This document shows, piece after piece, positions 24,554 through 35,353 of a stretch of DNA of 64,000 nucleotides. The first letter of the stretch is position 1; each line of letters starts with the position of its first letter. The translations under genes and the position numbers were made by a program. Source of the stretch: Trujillonella endophytica. Lineage in GTDB: Bacteria > Actinomycetota > Actinomycetes > Mycobacteriales > Geodermatophilaceae. Under the pieces are notes generated by a model. It saw only the letters and a list, made by a program, of their open reading frames with translations. It made no database searches and was not told the DNA's origin. Where the stretch lies: the NCBI RefSeq assembly GCF_019799905.1, contig NZ_JABGCI010000005.1:310001-374000 (forward strand), in the 5' to 3' direction.

Positions 24554-24940
24554 GCCGTCGGCCCGGCCGCGGCGGTCCGCCCGGCGTCGCCGATGGAGTG
24601 GTCGGGGACGCACGCCCTCGTCGGCACCACTACCTCCGTCCCGCGGTCCGGCCGGCCCTCGGGACCGGCGGATCGCCCGTGGTGGACCCGGGGGTCCGCA
24701 GGCCTCGCCGACGTCCCGGAGCCCACGATCCTGCCAGCCGGCAACTATTGATTTCGACGTCAGAAGTTAGGTACGGTCACCGTCGGCTGTCAAGCGCCGA
24801 ACCGGCCCGGGCCGTGGGTCCAGCTCCTGCGGACCGAGCCCTCGGGACCGCGACGTCGACGCCTGCACGTGGTGTGACCCCCGTACCTCCGATGTGGACC
24901 ACCTGGTTCGCATCCCGCTGCGCCGAGGAGATGGCTGCCC
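24554..24940. other. 387-base divergent intergenic region
   Basis: No convincing gene is seen here. It separates the fused acyl-CoA dehydrogenase operon (minus) from the second binding-lipoprotein gene (plus). The only strong signal is regulon site F with an AT-richer flank (CTATTGATTT, TTAGGTAC), likely the minus-strand promoter. The plus-strand promoter is not obvious. Confidence 0.6.
24748..24762 (-). promoter_or_regulatory. Regulon element site F, TGACGTCGAAATCAA (minus strand)
   Basis: Sixth copy of the element, about 195 bases before the chosen start of the fused acyl-CoA dehydrogenase. It sits beside AGTTAG and CAATAG stretches that could form promoter hexamers on the minus strand. 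Confidence 0.58.
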
Positions 24941-26197
24941 ATGAGGACGACGACCCGGAGGGCGCTCGGCCTGACCTGCGCCCTGCTGATGACCCTGACC
25001 GCCTGCGGCAGCGACGACGAGGAGGGCGGCACGGAGAGCGAGGCGACCGGCGGCGGTGGCGGCGGGGGCGGCGGCTCCCAGACCGTGAAGGTCGGCATCC
25101 TCACCCCGCTGAGCGGGCCGGCGGCGGCGACCTACGGCACCAACGCCCGGACCGGGGTCGAGGCCCGTCTCGCCGCCTACGCGGAGGAGGGCGGCGAGTG
25201 CGCCGACGTCGAGTTCGAGGTGGTCGAGGCCGACGACACGTCCAACCCCGCGGGCGCTCTCGCCGCCACGCAGCGACTGGTGCAGCAGGAGGACGTCTAC
25301 GCGATCCTGTCGACCAGCCCCTTCACCTTCGGCGGGATCCAGTTCCTGACCACGCAGGCACCGGAGGTCCCGGTCCTGGGCGACGCCACCGACCAGAACC
25401 CGGGGTGGCGTGAGCCGGGCAACAACCTGTTCCAGTCCCAGGCCGTGCCCGACCCCACCCACGTCTTCGGCCAGCTGGGCGAGTACTTCGCCGCGATCGG
25501 GGGAACGAAGTTCGCCGGCGCGTCCTTCCCGGTCCAGGCCTCCCAGGCAGCGCTCGAGTCGGCCGCCGAGTCGGCCGAGGCGGCCGGGCTGGAGGTGGGC
25601 TACACCAACACCGAGGTCCCCTTCGGCACCGCTGACGTCGGCGCGATCGTGCTCGGCATCCGGGACTCCGGCGCCGACGTCCTGTACCTGCCGATCACCT
25701 TCGACACGGCGCTCGCGGTCGTCGAGGGCCTGCGCCAGGCCGACGTGGAGCTCAAGGGCATCGTGGCCGCCACCGGTTACGGCAACGACCTCCTCGAGTC
25801 GGAGCCGGCCGTCGCCGCCGCGCAGGGAGTCAGCTTCTCGGTCGGGTACGCGCCCGCGGCGTTGGAGAACGAGGCGACCGAGCGCCTGGCCTCCGCGGTG
25901 AGGGACCAGGGCATCGAGTCCGGGATCCCCGCCTACGCGATGGCGTCCGGGTGGTTCAACGCCGATCTCCTCCTCCACGGGCTGGAGCTGGCCGGCTGCG
26001 ACGCCTCGCAGACCGACTTCCTCGCGGCGCTCGACGAGGACGCCACGTGGGACGCCGGAGGCCTCTACCCGAACCCCATCGACTACACCACCGCGGAGAT
26101 CGAGCAGGTCTGCCAGTACTTCGTCACACTGGAGGGCGAGGAGTTCGTGCCGGTCGAGGACGCCTCGCCGGCCTGCGGTGAGCGCATCGACGGCTGA
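24941..26197 (+). CDS. Branched-chain-amino-acid-type ABC substrate-binding lipoprotein (LivK-like), paralogue
   Basis: 418 residues, the same length as the protein at 9945-11201 and clearly its paralogue (AEARLAAYAEEG-like block, ADDTSNPAGALAATQRLVQQ, GLELAGCDASQ). The signal peptide ends at LTLTAC-G, followed by an acidic and Gly-rich linker. ATG 24941 follows GAGGAG. No membrane or ATPase components are nearby, so it must share a permease encoded elsewhere or act as a sensor/scavenger. The ligand pocket differs in the middle third (STSPFTFGG against PVSARFFGA), suggesting different ligands. Confidence 0.92.
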   Translation: MRTTTRRALGLTCALLMTLTACGSDDEEGGTESEATGGGGGGGGGSQTVKVGILTPLSGPAAATYGTNARTGVEARLAAYAEEGGECADVEFEVVEADDTSNPAGALAATQRLVQQEDVYAILSTSPFTFGGIQFLTTQAPEVPVLGDATDQNPGWREPGNNLFQSQAVPDPTHVFGQLGEYFAAIGGTKFAGASFPVQASQAALESAAESAEAAGLEVGYTNTEVPFGTADVGAIVLGIRDSGADVLYLPITFDTALAVVEGLRQADVELKGIVAATGYGNDLLESEPAVAAAQGVSFSVGYAPAALENEATERLASAVRDQGIESGIPAYAMASGWFNADLLLHGLELAGCDASQTDFLAALDEDATWDAGGLYPNPIDYTTAEIEQVCQYFVTLEGEEFVPVEDASPACGERIDG

Positions 26198-26381
26198 ACC
26201 ACCGCAGCGCCCGGGCCCTGGACCGGCCGCCCCCCGGGGTGGCCGGTCCGGGGCGTCGGCGCGCAGGTGGCCTGGGCGCGTCAGCGCGGCAGGCGGCCGT
26301 CGGCCGGCCCCGTCCGGTCCCCGGGGCGGCGGTTCGAGACGAGAGGTCAGCAGCGGCTGACCACAGACGGAAGCCAGGTGA

Positions 26382-28010
<1,629 letters not shown>

Positions 28011-28018
28011 GGACCGCG

Positions 28019-30022
28019 ATGTTCGACACCGTGCTCGTCGCCAACCGCGGCGAGATCGCCGTCCGCGTCATCCGGACGCTGCGCGCGATGGGCATCCGCT
28101 CGGTCGCCGTCCACTCCGACGCCGACGCCGACGCCCGCCACGTACGCGAGGCCGACGTCGCCGTCCGCCTCGGCCCCGCGCCGGCAACCGAGAGCTACCT
28201 GTCGATCCCCCGGCTGCTCGAGGCCGCGGAGCTGACCGGCGCCCAGGCCGTCCACCCCGGCTACGGCTTCCTCTCCGAGAACACCCGCTTCGCCCGCGCC
28301 TGCGCCGATGCCGGTCTGGTCTTCGTCGGTCCGCCCGCCTCGGCGGTCGAGGTCATGGGCGACAAGATCCGCGCGAAGCAGACCGTGACGGCCGCCGGCG
28401 TGCCCGTCGTCCCCGGCCGCACCGACCTCGCCATGACCGACGACGACCTGGTCGCCGCGGCGGACGAGGTCGGCTACCCCGTCCTGGTCAAGCCCTCGGC
28501 GGGGGGCGGCGGCAAGGGCATGCGCCTGGTGCAGGAGCCCTCGGCGCTGCGCGACGCCCTCAGCTCGGCCCGCCGCGAGGCCGCGAGCAGCTTCGGGGAC
28601 GACACGCTGTTCCTCGAGCGTTTCGTCCTCCGGCCGCGGCACATCGAGGTGCAGGTCCTGGCCGACACCCACGGCACCGTCCTGCACCTGGGCGAGCGCG
28701 AGTGCAGCCTCCAGCGCCGGCACCAGAAGATCATCGAGGAGGCCCCCTCCCCACTGCTCACTCCCGCCCAGCGGGAGAGGTACGGGGCGCTCGCGGTCGA
28801 GGTCGCCCGCGCCGTCGACTACACCGGCGTCGGCACCGTGGAGTTCATCGTCCCCGGCGACTCCCCGGACGAGCCGTTCTTCATGGAGATGAACACCCGC
28901 CTGCAGGTCGAGCACCCCGTCACCGAGCTCGTCACCGGCGTCGACCTGGTGGAGCAGCAGCTGCGGGTCGCCGCCGGGGAGCGGTTGTCCTTCACCCAGG
29001 ACGACGTCCGCCTCGACGGGCACGCCGTCGAGGCCCGCATCTACGCCGAGGACCCCGCCCGCGGGTTCCTGCCCACCGGCGGCACGACCCTGGTCCTGCG
29101 CGAGCCGTCGGGCGAGGGGGTGCGCACCGACAGCAGCCTGCGGCCGGGAGCGCCGGTCGGGACGACGTACGACCCGATGCTCGCCAAGGTCATCGCCTCG
29201 GCCCCCAACCGTGCCACCGCGCTGTCCCGCCTGGACCAGGCGCTCGCCGACACGGTCGTGCTCGGCGTCGGCACCAACACCCGGTTCCTGCGTCGCCTGC
29301 TCCGGCATCCCGACGTGCGCGCCGGTGCGCTGGACACCGGCCTCGTCGAACGGGACCTGGACGACCTGGTCGACCGCACGGTGCCGGTCGCCGCGTACGC
29401 CGCCTTCGCGCTCACCCGCCTCGCGGCACTGCACCCCGCCGCGGGAACGGCCGATCCGTGGGACGTCCCCGACGGCTGGCGCCTCTCCGGATCGCCGGCC
29501 CCCGTGCACTGGGACGTGTCCGGTCCCGACGGCGAGCGACTCCGCATCACGCTCACCGGAGGGCACCGGCTCGAGGTCGGCGACGGCACGGCGCACGACG
29601 TCCGCGCCGATGAACTACCCGACGAGTGGCTGGTGACCGTCGACGGCACGGGCGTCAGGGCCCGGGTCGTGACCGCGGGCTCGCACACCTGGGTGCACGT
29701 CGACGGCACGACCGTGGTGCTGACCGAACTGCCCCCCGCGCCGCTGCACGCCGAGGCCGCCTCGGCGGACGCGGCCGTGCGCAGTCCCATGCCGGGATCC
29801 GTCGTCGCCGTCCACGTCACCGACGGCGCCCTGGTGGAGGCCGGCACGCCGCTGGTGGCGGTCGAGGCGATGAAGATGGAGCACTCGCTGACCGCACCCA
29901 CCGCCGGGACCGTCGAGCTCCTCGTCCGGGCCGGCGACCAGGTGCGCGTCGACCAGGAGCTCGCCGTCATCCACCCCGTCGACGCCCACGACGCGGACGT
30001 GCCGATCGAAGCGACGGCCTGA
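28019..30022 (+). CDS. Acyl-CoA carboxylase biotin-carrying (alpha) subunit: biotin carboxylase + BCCP
   Basis: 667 residues. The N-terminal biotin carboxylase domain starts at [17 protein letters not shown]; the ATP-grasp has [11 protein letters not shown] and [15 protein letters not shown] middle BT-like linker joins the C-terminal BCCP with the biotinylation site EAMKMEH (Lys619). It carboxylates biotin and swings it to the carboxyltransferase encoded just upstream. The frame is open far upstream, but ATG 28019 starts the conserved domain exactly. With the next gene, a leucine or acyclic-isoprenoid degradation operon is implied, although no HMG-CoA lyase is present. Confidence 0.95.
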   Translation: MFDTVLVANRGEIAVRVIRTLRAMGIRSVAVHSDADADARHVREADVAVRLGPAPATESYLSIPRLLEAAELTGAQAVHPGYGFLSENTRFARACADAGLVFVGPPASAVEVMGDKIRAKQTVTAAGVPVVPGRTDLAMTDDDLVAAADEVGYPVLVKPSAGGGGKGMRLVQEPSALRDALSSARREAASSFGDDTLFLERFVLRPRHIEVQVLADTHGTVLHLGERECSLQRRHQKIIEEAPSPLLTPAQRERYGALAVEVARAVDYTGVGTVEFIVPGDSPDEPFFMEMNTRLQVEHPVTELVTGVDLVEQQLRVAAGERLSFTQDDVRLDGHAVEARIYAEDPARGFLPTGGTTLVLREPSGEGVRTDSSLRPGAPVGTTYDPMLAKVIASAPNRATALSRLDQALADTVVLGVGTNTRFLRRLLRHPDVRAGALDTGLVERDLDDLVDRTVPVAAYAAFALTRLAALHPAAGTADPWDVPDGWRLSGSPAPVHWDVSGPDGERLRITLTGGHRLEVGDGTAHDVRADELPDEWLVTVDGTGVRARVVTAGSHTWVHVDGTTVVLTELPPAPLHAEAASADAAVRSPMPGSVVAVHVTDGALVEAGTPLVAVEAMKMEHSLTAPTAGTVELLVRAGDQVRVDQELAVIHPVDAHDADVPIEATA

Positions 30023-30102
30023 GCCCGCTCGGGCGACCGCTCCCCGCCACGCCCGCAGCCCCCGACCCGACCCACCAGCCGCACCCACCGCCAGGAGTCC
30101 CC

Positions 30103-31254
30103 ATGCTCGACACCCGTCTGACCGATGAGCAGGTCCAGCTGCGCAGGACGGTCGAGGAGTTCGCCCGTGAGGTCGTCGCGCCGGCCTCCTACCAGCACGA
30201 CCGGGACAAGACCTTCCCGTACGAGGTCGTCCGCGGCATGGCCGACATGGGTCTGTTCGGGCTGCCCTTCCCGGAGGAGTACGGCGGCATGGGCGGGGAC
30301 TACTTCGCCCTCTGCCTGGCGCTCGAGGAGCTGGCCCGGGTCGATCAGAGCGTGGCCATCACCCTGGAGGCCGGCTGCTCGCTCGGCGCGATGCCGGTCT
30401 ACCGGTTCGGCACCGAGGAGCAGAAGCAGGAGTGGCTGCCGCAGCTGACCAGCGGGCAGGCCCTGGGTGCCTTCGGGCTCACCGAGCCCGGCGCCGGCAG
30501 CGACGCCGGGGGCACCCGTACCACTGCCGTGCTCGAGGACGCCCACTGGCGCATCAACGGCACCAAGGCGTTCATCACGAACTCCGGCACGGACATCACC
30601 CGGCTGGTCACCGTGACCGCGGTGACGGGAGAGCGGCCCGGAGGCCGCAAGGAGATCAGCTCGATCCTCGTGCCGGTCCCGACGCCCGGCTTCACGGCGG
30701 AGCCGGCGTACGACAAGGTCGGCTGGCACGCCAGCGACACCCACCCCCTGTCCTTCGACGACGTGCGCGTGCCCGAGGAGAACCTGCTCGGCGAGCAGGG
30801 ACGCGGCTACGCGAACTTCCTGAGCATCCTCGACGAGGGCCGCATCGCCATCGCCGCCCTCTCCGTCGGCGCCGCGCAGGGATGTGTCGACGAGAGCGTC
30901 CGCTACGCCCGGGACCGGCAGGCCTTCGGTCGGCCGATCGCGCAGAACCAGGCGATCTCGTTCAAGCTCGCCCGCATGGAGGCGCGGGCCATGACCGCGC
31001 GCGCCGCCTACTACGACGCCGCGGCCAAGATGCTCGCGGGACTGCCGTTCAAGAAGGAGGCGGCGGTCGCCAAGCTCGTCGCCGGCGAGGCCGCCATGGA
31101 CAACGCCCGGGACGCGACGCAGATCCACGGCGGCTACGGCTTCATGAACGAGTACCTGGTCTCCCGGCACTACCGCGACTCCAAGATCCTCGAGGTGGGC
31201 GAGGGCACCACCGAGGTGCAGCTCATGCTGATCGCCCGGGAGCTCGGGGTCTGA
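30103..31254 (+). CDS. Acyl-CoA dehydrogenase (isovaleryl/citronellyl-CoA type)
   Basis: 383 residues from ATG 30103 with AGGAG upstream. Complete classical ACAD: FPEEYGGMGGDY, FGLTEPGAGSDAGGTRTTA, INGTKAFITNSGT, ARDRQAFGRPIAQNQAISFKLA, IHGGYGFMNEYLVSRHYRD and C-terminal LEVGEGTTEVQLMLIARELG. Unlike the two other ACADs in the window it keeps the Glu in EGT. It is transcribed with the carboxylase subunits, the order seen for accD1-accA1-fadE19 in mycobacteria, so isovaleryl-CoA or a longer branched acyl-CoA is the probable substrate. Confidence 0.93.
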   Translation: MLDTRLTDEQVQLRRTVEEFAREVVAPASYQHDRDKTFPYEVVRGMADMGLFGLPFPEEYGGMGGDYFALCLALEELARVDQSVAITLEAGCSLGAMPVYRFGTEEQKQEWLPQLTSGQALGAFGLTEPGAGSDAGGTRTTAVLEDAHWRINGTKAFITNSGTDITRLVTVTAVTGERPGGRKEISSILVPVPTPGFTAEPAYDKVGWHASDTHPLSFDDVRVPEENLLGEQGRGYANFLSILDEGRIAIAALSVGAAQGCVDESVRYARDRQAFGRPIAQNQAISFKLARMEARAMTARAAYYDAAAKMLAGLPFKKEAAVAKLVAGEAAMDNARDATQIHGGYGFMNEYLVSRHYRDSKILEVGEGTTEVQLMLIARELGV

Positions 31255-31310
31255 CGCCCGGCCGCTGACCGGGTGGACGACGTCGCGTCCCGGCCGCCTC
31301 TCACGGAGGC

Positions 31311-31356
31311 GGGAGGTCCCGGCCGGCGGTGCCGGGGCCGCCGGCCGGGACCTCCC
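31311..31356 (+). terminator. Strong hairpin terminator
   Basis: Perfect 17-bp stem (31311-31327 with 31340-31356) around a 12-base loop, 57 bases after the acyl-CoA dehydrogenase stop. It also faces the degraded genes on the other strand and could stop both. Confidence 0.7.
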
Positions 31357-31363
31357 GGGTCCG

Positions 31364-31576
31364 TCACCCGACGATGCCGAACCTCCGCGGCGAGGGGATC
31401 GGCGAGCCCTCGGGCAGGTACTCGATGCAGTCGGTGGTGGCCCAGAGCGCGCCGACGTAGAGGATCGGCGCGAAGTAGGCCTCCTCCACCGCGATCCGGC
31501 CGATCTCCTGGTCCATCTCCTCCCGCGCGGCCGGGTCGGTCTCGGCCGAGTACGGGAGAGCGGGAACAGCAACTAC
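31364..31576 (-). pseudogene. C-terminal remnant, probably of an ABC substrate-binding protein
   Basis: Read on the minus strand, an uninterrupted frame of about 65-70 codons ends at TGA 31364-31366 and gives SAETDPAAREEMDQEIGRIA, then AYFAPILYVGALWATT and GSPIPSPRRFGIVG. Codon bias is coding-like and the sequence resembles the C-terminus of extracellular solute-binding proteins. There is no start codon or upstream body. The coding signal breaks near 31560, where a plus-strand fragment begins. Confidence 0.5.
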
Positions 31577-31657
31577 TCGACCCCCGACCGGCAGCGGACC
31601 GGCCTGATGGGACCCGTCGTGCTGTCGCCCTACCGGGACACTGTGCTCACCCGCTGA
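31562..31657 (+). pseudogene. Short C-terminal coding remnant of unknown family
   Basis: A 31-codon plus-strand frame ending at TGA 31655-31657 reads NYSTPDRQRTGLMGPVVLSP-YRDTVLTR. It has coding-like composition but no start and no partner sequence; the family is not recognised. It abuts the previous remnant in the opposite orientation, suggesting a rearrangement scar. Confidence 0.35.
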
Positions 31658-31663
31658 CGCGCG

Positions 31664-32092
31664 TCAGCCGTCCAGCCGGGCGCGCTCCCGGCGGGCGGTG
31701 ACCGGCTCGGCCAGCCACTGCTCGTCGACCAGGCGCTGGAGCTCCCCGATCGTCTCGTCCAGCCCGGGACCCAGCCGGCGGCCGGGGGGAGAGGTCGCCG
31801 GCTGGTGGCGCATGCCGTTGTCCATGCCGATGGTCTCGTAGTGCACGGTCCCGGCCGGGTTGGGCAGCACGTCGGCCCGCCGGGCGACGTCCATGAGCTC
31901 CTGGTTGCCACTGACGACCCAGTAGCCGCCGTGCGTGTCGTTCCAGGCGATCGGCTTGCCGGCGTGCAGCTCGTCGGACAGCCGGACGAAGTCCGTCCGG
32001 TAGACCGGGCCGTGCCGGTCGAGGTGGATGCGGCGCCGCGGGTCCGACGCGTCGGACGGGGCGGGCTCCCGCTGTGCCTCGTCGCTGCGCAT
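31664..32092 (-). pseudogene. Truncated cytochrome P450 (N-terminal fragment)
   Basis: The 142-codon frame starts at ATG 32092 behind TGGAGGAA. It encodes a typical P450 N-terminus (FVRLSDELHAGKPIAWNDTH, GGYWVVSGNQELMDVARRAD). After about residue 90 similarity stops and an unrelated tail follows. The oxygen-binding helix and the heme-Cys motif are absent, so it cannot be an active P450 (normal length about 400). Its promoter region still carries the AAGNCAGMTGNCTT element shared with the neighbouring module, so it was once part of that regulon. Confidence 0.75.
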
Positions 32093-32149
32093 GGCCGTTC
32101 CTCCAGGTGTCGCCGCTGGGTGTAGACGTCCTGCGCCCTTCCGGATCCA

Positions 32150-32163
32150 AAGGCAGATGTCTT
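32150..32163. promoter_or_regulatory. Module operator site 1, AAGGCAGATGTCTT
   Basis: 14-bp interrupted palindrome (AAGNCA-NN-TGNCTT) between the P450 remnant and the aldehyde dehydrogenase gene. Near-identical copies lie at 34440 and 37579. Presumed TetR-type operator. Confidence 0.68.
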
Positions 32164-32222
32164 ACTCTAGCCACGACTGTGACAGGTGGCACAGCTTCGA
32201 TCTGACGAAGGGATCCGGGTTC

Positions 32223-33689
32223 ATGACAGCGACACCCACGATCGACACCGCGCCCGCTCTGCTCATCGGCGACGAGCGGCTGGCCGAGGCGTCCGGTGGG
32301 ACGTTCGACCACGTCTTCCCCGGGACCGGGCAGGTGAACGCCACCATCCCGATGGCAGGGGCGGAGGAGGTCGACCGGGCCGTGCGCAGCGCCGCCGCGG
32401 CCCAGCGCGAGTGGGCAGCCCTGCCGGTCGACCGGCGGCGCGACCTGCTGATCGCCCTGGCGCGGGCGATCGACGCCGACACCGAGAACCTGGCCCGGCT
32501 CAACGTCCACGACTACGCCGTGCCGATCATGATGGCGCCCGGCCAGGTGGGGCTGCTGTCCCGGTTCTTCGACTACTACGCCGGCTGGGTGGACAAGGTC
32601 ACCGGCCAGACCGCCCCGGTCATGGGGTCGCACGACGTCAACATGATCACCCGCGAGCCCTACGGGGTCATCGGCGTCATCGTCCCGTGGAACGGGCCCC
32701 TCGTCGGGATCGCCATGGCGGTGGCGCCGGCGCTCGCGGCCGGCAACGCCGTCGTCATCAAGCCGCCGGAGCTGGCTCCGCTGGCGCCGCTGCGCTTCGG
32801 TGAGATCTGCCGCGAGGTGGGCCTGCCGCCGGGCCTGGTGAACGTCGTCCCCGGCGGACCGGAGGCCGGCGACGCGCTCGTCCGGCACCGGGGCATCGGC
32901 AAGCTGCACTTCACCGGGAGCGGGGCGACGGCGAAGAAGATCGCGATCGCCGCCGCCGAGACGCTCAAGCCGCTGTCGTTCGAGCTCGGCGGGAAGTCGG
33001 CCAACGTCGTCTTCGCCGACGCCGACCTGGACCGCGCGGTGATGATCGCCGCGTTCATGGGCCCGCTCACCCAGTCCGGCCAGAGCTGCGCCTGCGGCAG
33101 CCGCATCCTCGTCGAGCGCAGCATCTACCCGGAGTTCCAGGAGCGCCTGGTCGCCGCCGTGGCCCACGTGCCGATCGGCGACCCCTTCGACCCCTCGATG
33201 ATGATGGGCCCGGTGGTGAGCGCGGCCGCGGCCGACCGCATCACCGGCACGATCGACGAGGCGGTGCGGTCGGGGACGGGCCGGCTGCTGACCGGGGGCA
33301 ACCGCCTCGGCGGCGACCTGGCCGACGGCTACTACATCGAGCCGACCGTCTTCGCCGACGTCCCCAACAGCAGCCCCCTGGCCCGGATCGAGACCTTCGG
33401 GCCGGTGGTCTCGGTCATGCCGTTCGACACCGAGGACGAGGCCGTGGCGATCGCCAACGACTCCGACTTCGGACTGGTCGCCTACGCGCACACCTCCGAC
33501 TTCGAGCGTGCGCACCGGGTGGCCGGCCGGCTCGAGTCCGGCTCGGTCTGGATCAACGCCTTCAGCGACATCCAGCCCAGCGGCCCCTACGGCGGCTACA
33601 AGGAGAGCGGGTACGGCCGGCTCGGCGGCATCGAGGGCCTGCACGAGTTCTCCCAGGTGAAGAACACCCGCATCACCCTGGGCGGCTGA
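32223..33689 (+). CDS. Aldehyde dehydrogenase (NAD(P)+ dependent)
   Basis: 488 residues from ATG 32223 with GAAGGGA upstream. Family landmarks are intact: VIVPWNGPL (oxyanion Asn), FTGSGATAKKI (cofactor), FELGGKSANVVF (general-base Glu) and SGQSCACGSR (nucleophile Cys). The C-terminus PYGGYKESGYGRLGG is standard. It oxidises an aldehyde, likely the product of the two alcohol dehydrogenases encoded 3 kb downstream. It is divergent from the P450 remnant with operator site 1 between them, and ends at a strong terminator shared with the convergent TetR gene. Confidence 0.94.
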   Translation: MTATPTIDTAPALLIGDERLAEASGGTFDHVFPGTGQVNATIPMAGAEEVDRAVRSAAAAQREWAALPVDRRRDLLIALARAIDADTENLARLNVHDYAVPIMMAPGQVGLLSRFFDYYAGWVDKVTGQTAPVMGSHDVNMITREPYGVIGVIVPWNGPLVGIAMAVAPALAAGNAVVIKPPELAPLAPLRFGEICREVGLPPGLVNVVPGGPEAGDALVRHRGIGKLHFTGSGATAKKIAIAAAETLKPLSFELGGKSANVVFADADLDRAVMIAAFMGPLTQSGQSCACGSRILVERSIYPEFQERLVAAVAHVPIGDPFDPSMMMGPVVSAAAADRITGTIDEAVRSGTGRLLTGGNRLGGDLADGYYIEPTVFADVPNSSPLARIETFGPVVSVMPFDTEDEAVAIANDSDFGLVAYAHTSDFERAHRVAGRLESGSVWINAFSDIQPSGPYGGYKESGYGRLGGIEGLHEFSQVKNTRITLGG

Positions 33690-33695
33690 CTGTCG

Positions 33696-33734
33696 GAGAT
33701 CGGGCGCCGGGGCAACCCCCGGCGCCCGATCTCC
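33696..33734. terminator. Bidirectional hairpin terminator
   Basis: Perfect 18-bp stem (33696-33713 with 33717-33734) and a CAA loop in the 48-base gap between the convergent aldehyde dehydrogenase and TetR genes. Confidence 0.78.
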
Positions 33735-33737
33735 GCC

Positions 33738-34409
33738 TCACACGCCCAGCGGCCAGGACACCCCGGCGGCGGCGACGTCCTCGAGGGCGGCGAGGCTGCG
33801 CGCCGACGCCGGCGCCTCGAGGAAACCGACCAGGCCGTCGACGAGGCTCTCCAGCTCCAGAGCGAAGGGCAGCACGGGCGCGCCCGCGGCCCGGGCCCGC
33901 TCCCGGTCGGCCGCCGTGTGCACGACCAGGCTCATCGCCCGTGACACCCGCGGACTGCGGAGCGGCTCGGGGAGGTGGGTCAGCAGCGAGCGCAGGTGGT
34001 CGAAGTAGGCCCGGGAGCTGCTGGCGTACGGCTCGGGGATCGGCTCGAAGACGTCCGAGCGGCCGTAGTGGTGCACCACGGCCAGGAAGCCCGCGTAGTG
34101 ACTGTCCTCCAGCTCGCTCTGCTCGAGCAGTGCGCGGGCCTGGCACTCGACCCACGCCCGCAGGTCGCCGTCGGCCGCCTGCTCGATGAGCAGCGCCCGG
34201 CGGCCGTGCAGCCGCGGTAGCCGGTACTCGTAGATCGCCCGCACCAGCTGGTCCTTGGACCCGAAGTGGTACTGCACCGCGGAGTTGTTGGCGTTGCCCG
34301 CCGCCACCCCGATCTGGCGCAGTGAGACCCCGTCGAGGCCGTGCTGGGCGAACAACCGCTCCCCCACGCGTACGAGCTGCTCCTGCGTGGACACCGCCAC
34401 TCCCGTCAT
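33738..34409 (-). CDS. TetR family transcriptional regulator
   Basis: 223 residues from ATG 34409; GTG 34394 has a better ribosome site (ACGGGAG) and would remove five residues. The HTH is clear (QLVRVGERLFAQHGL, SLRQIGVAAGNANNSAVQYHFGSKDQLV). The C-terminal domain is long and helical, typical of TetR_C regulators binding hydrophobic ligands. It is divergent from the CMD-SDR operon, and operator site 2 lies about 30 bases upstream of its start. This makes it the most likely binder of the three AAGNCAGMTGNCTT sites. Confidence 0.92.
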   Translation of the reverse strand: MTGVAVSTQEQLVRVGERLFAQHGLDGVSLRQIGVAAGNANNSAVQYHFGSKDQLVRAIYEYRLPRLHGRRALLIEQAADGDLRAWVECQARALLEQSELEDSHYAGFLAVVHHYGRSDVFEPIPEPYASSSRAYFDHLRSLLTHLPEPLRSPRVSRAMSLVVHTAADRERARAAGAPVLPFALELESLVDGLVGFLEAPASARSLAALEDVAAAGVSWPLGV

Positions 34410-34439
34410 GGACGCGATCGAACCATGCTGGACAGCGTG

Positions 34440-34453
34440 AAGACAGCTGCCTT
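34440..34453. promoter_or_regulatory. Module operator site 2, AAGACAGCTGCCTT
   Basis: Second copy of the 14-bp element, between the TetR gene and the divergent CMD-SDR operon; 31 bases from the TetR start and 46 from the CMD start. Confidence 0.7.
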
Positions 34454-34498
34454 ATGTTCAAGCCGAGTAATCGGCATCACACCGGAAGAGGCGCACCC

Positions 34499-35269
34499 AT
34501 GACTCTCACGACCGACGACGTCTACCGCGAGGTCATGACGGTCGACCCGCCCACGGCGGCGGACCCCGGCGAGCAGGCCCGCCGGGACCACCTGTTCGGT
34601 GAGCTGTGGTCGGGCCCGGAGCTCAGCCGCCGCGAGCGGCGCTGGGTGACGCTGGTGTGCGTCGGCTTCGACACCGACCAGCGGGCGATGGACGAGCACT
34701 TCTACGCGGCGCAGAACAGCGGCGACATGACACTGGAGGAGCTGCTCGAGTTCGTCCTGCACTTCGCCGTCTACTGCGGCTGGCCCAAGGCCTCCCGGGT
34801 GGAGATGACCATCAAGGAGCAGTGGACCCGGATCCGGCAGGAGCGCGGCGAGGAGGTCCCCGAGTGGCCACTGCTCAGCAACGACACGCTCGGGCCGAAC
34901 GACTGGGAGGCGCGCCTCCAGCGCGGCGAGCAGGAGTTCCGCGACGTCAACCTGGTGCCCGCCCCGGCCCGCAACACCCCCTACCAGCAGGCGGGGATCC
35001 TGAACTTCGTCTTCGGTCACCTGTGGCAGCGGCCCGGCCTGACCCGGCGGGACCGGCGCTTCATCACCGTGCCGTGCGTCGGGGTCTCCGAGGCGCCGAT
35101 GCCGATCCTCAGCCACGCCGGTTCGGCCCTGCACTCCGGCGACATCACCCGGCCGGAGATGGACGAGATCGTCCGGCAGTTCACCGCCTACGCCGGCGAG
35201 GCCAAGGGCGCGGCCCTGGCCAAGGCCGTCGAGGACGACCTCCTCGGCCAGATGCTCGCCGACCGCTGA
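34499..35269 (+). CDS. Protein with two CMD (AhpD-like) domains
   Basis: 256 residues from ATG 34499 with GGAAGAGG upstream. Two tandem CMD-like domains are visible at about residues 30-110 (VTLVCVGFDTDQRAMDEHFY, SGDMTLEELLEFVLHFAVYC) and 170-245 (ITVPCVGVSEAPMPILSH, SGDITRPEMDEIVRQFTAYA), indicating internal duplication. Neither domain has an AhpD CxxC motif, so peroxidase activity is unlikely; decarboxylase or lactonase-like chemistry is possible. It is the first gene of an operon with two mycofactocin-type dehydrogenases. Confidence 0.88.
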   Translation: MTLTTDDVYREVMTVDPPTAADPGEQARRDHLFGELWSGPELSRRERRWVTLVCVGFDTDQRAMDEHFYAAQNSGDMTLEELLEFVLHFAVYCGWPKASRVEMTIKEQWTRIRQERGEEVPEWPLLSNDTLGPNDWEARLQRGEQEFRDVNLVPAPARNTPYQQAGILNFVFGHLWQRPGLTRRDRRFITVPCVGVSEAPMPILSHAGSALHSGDITRPEMDEIVRQFTAYAGEAKGAALAKAVEDDLLGQMLADR

Positions 35270-35353
35270 CCGGCGCCGGCACCTCCTGGCACCGACCCTC
35301 CCCACCACCCCGTACCGACGCGGCACCGCGCCGCTCGGAGAGGAGCACACCCC

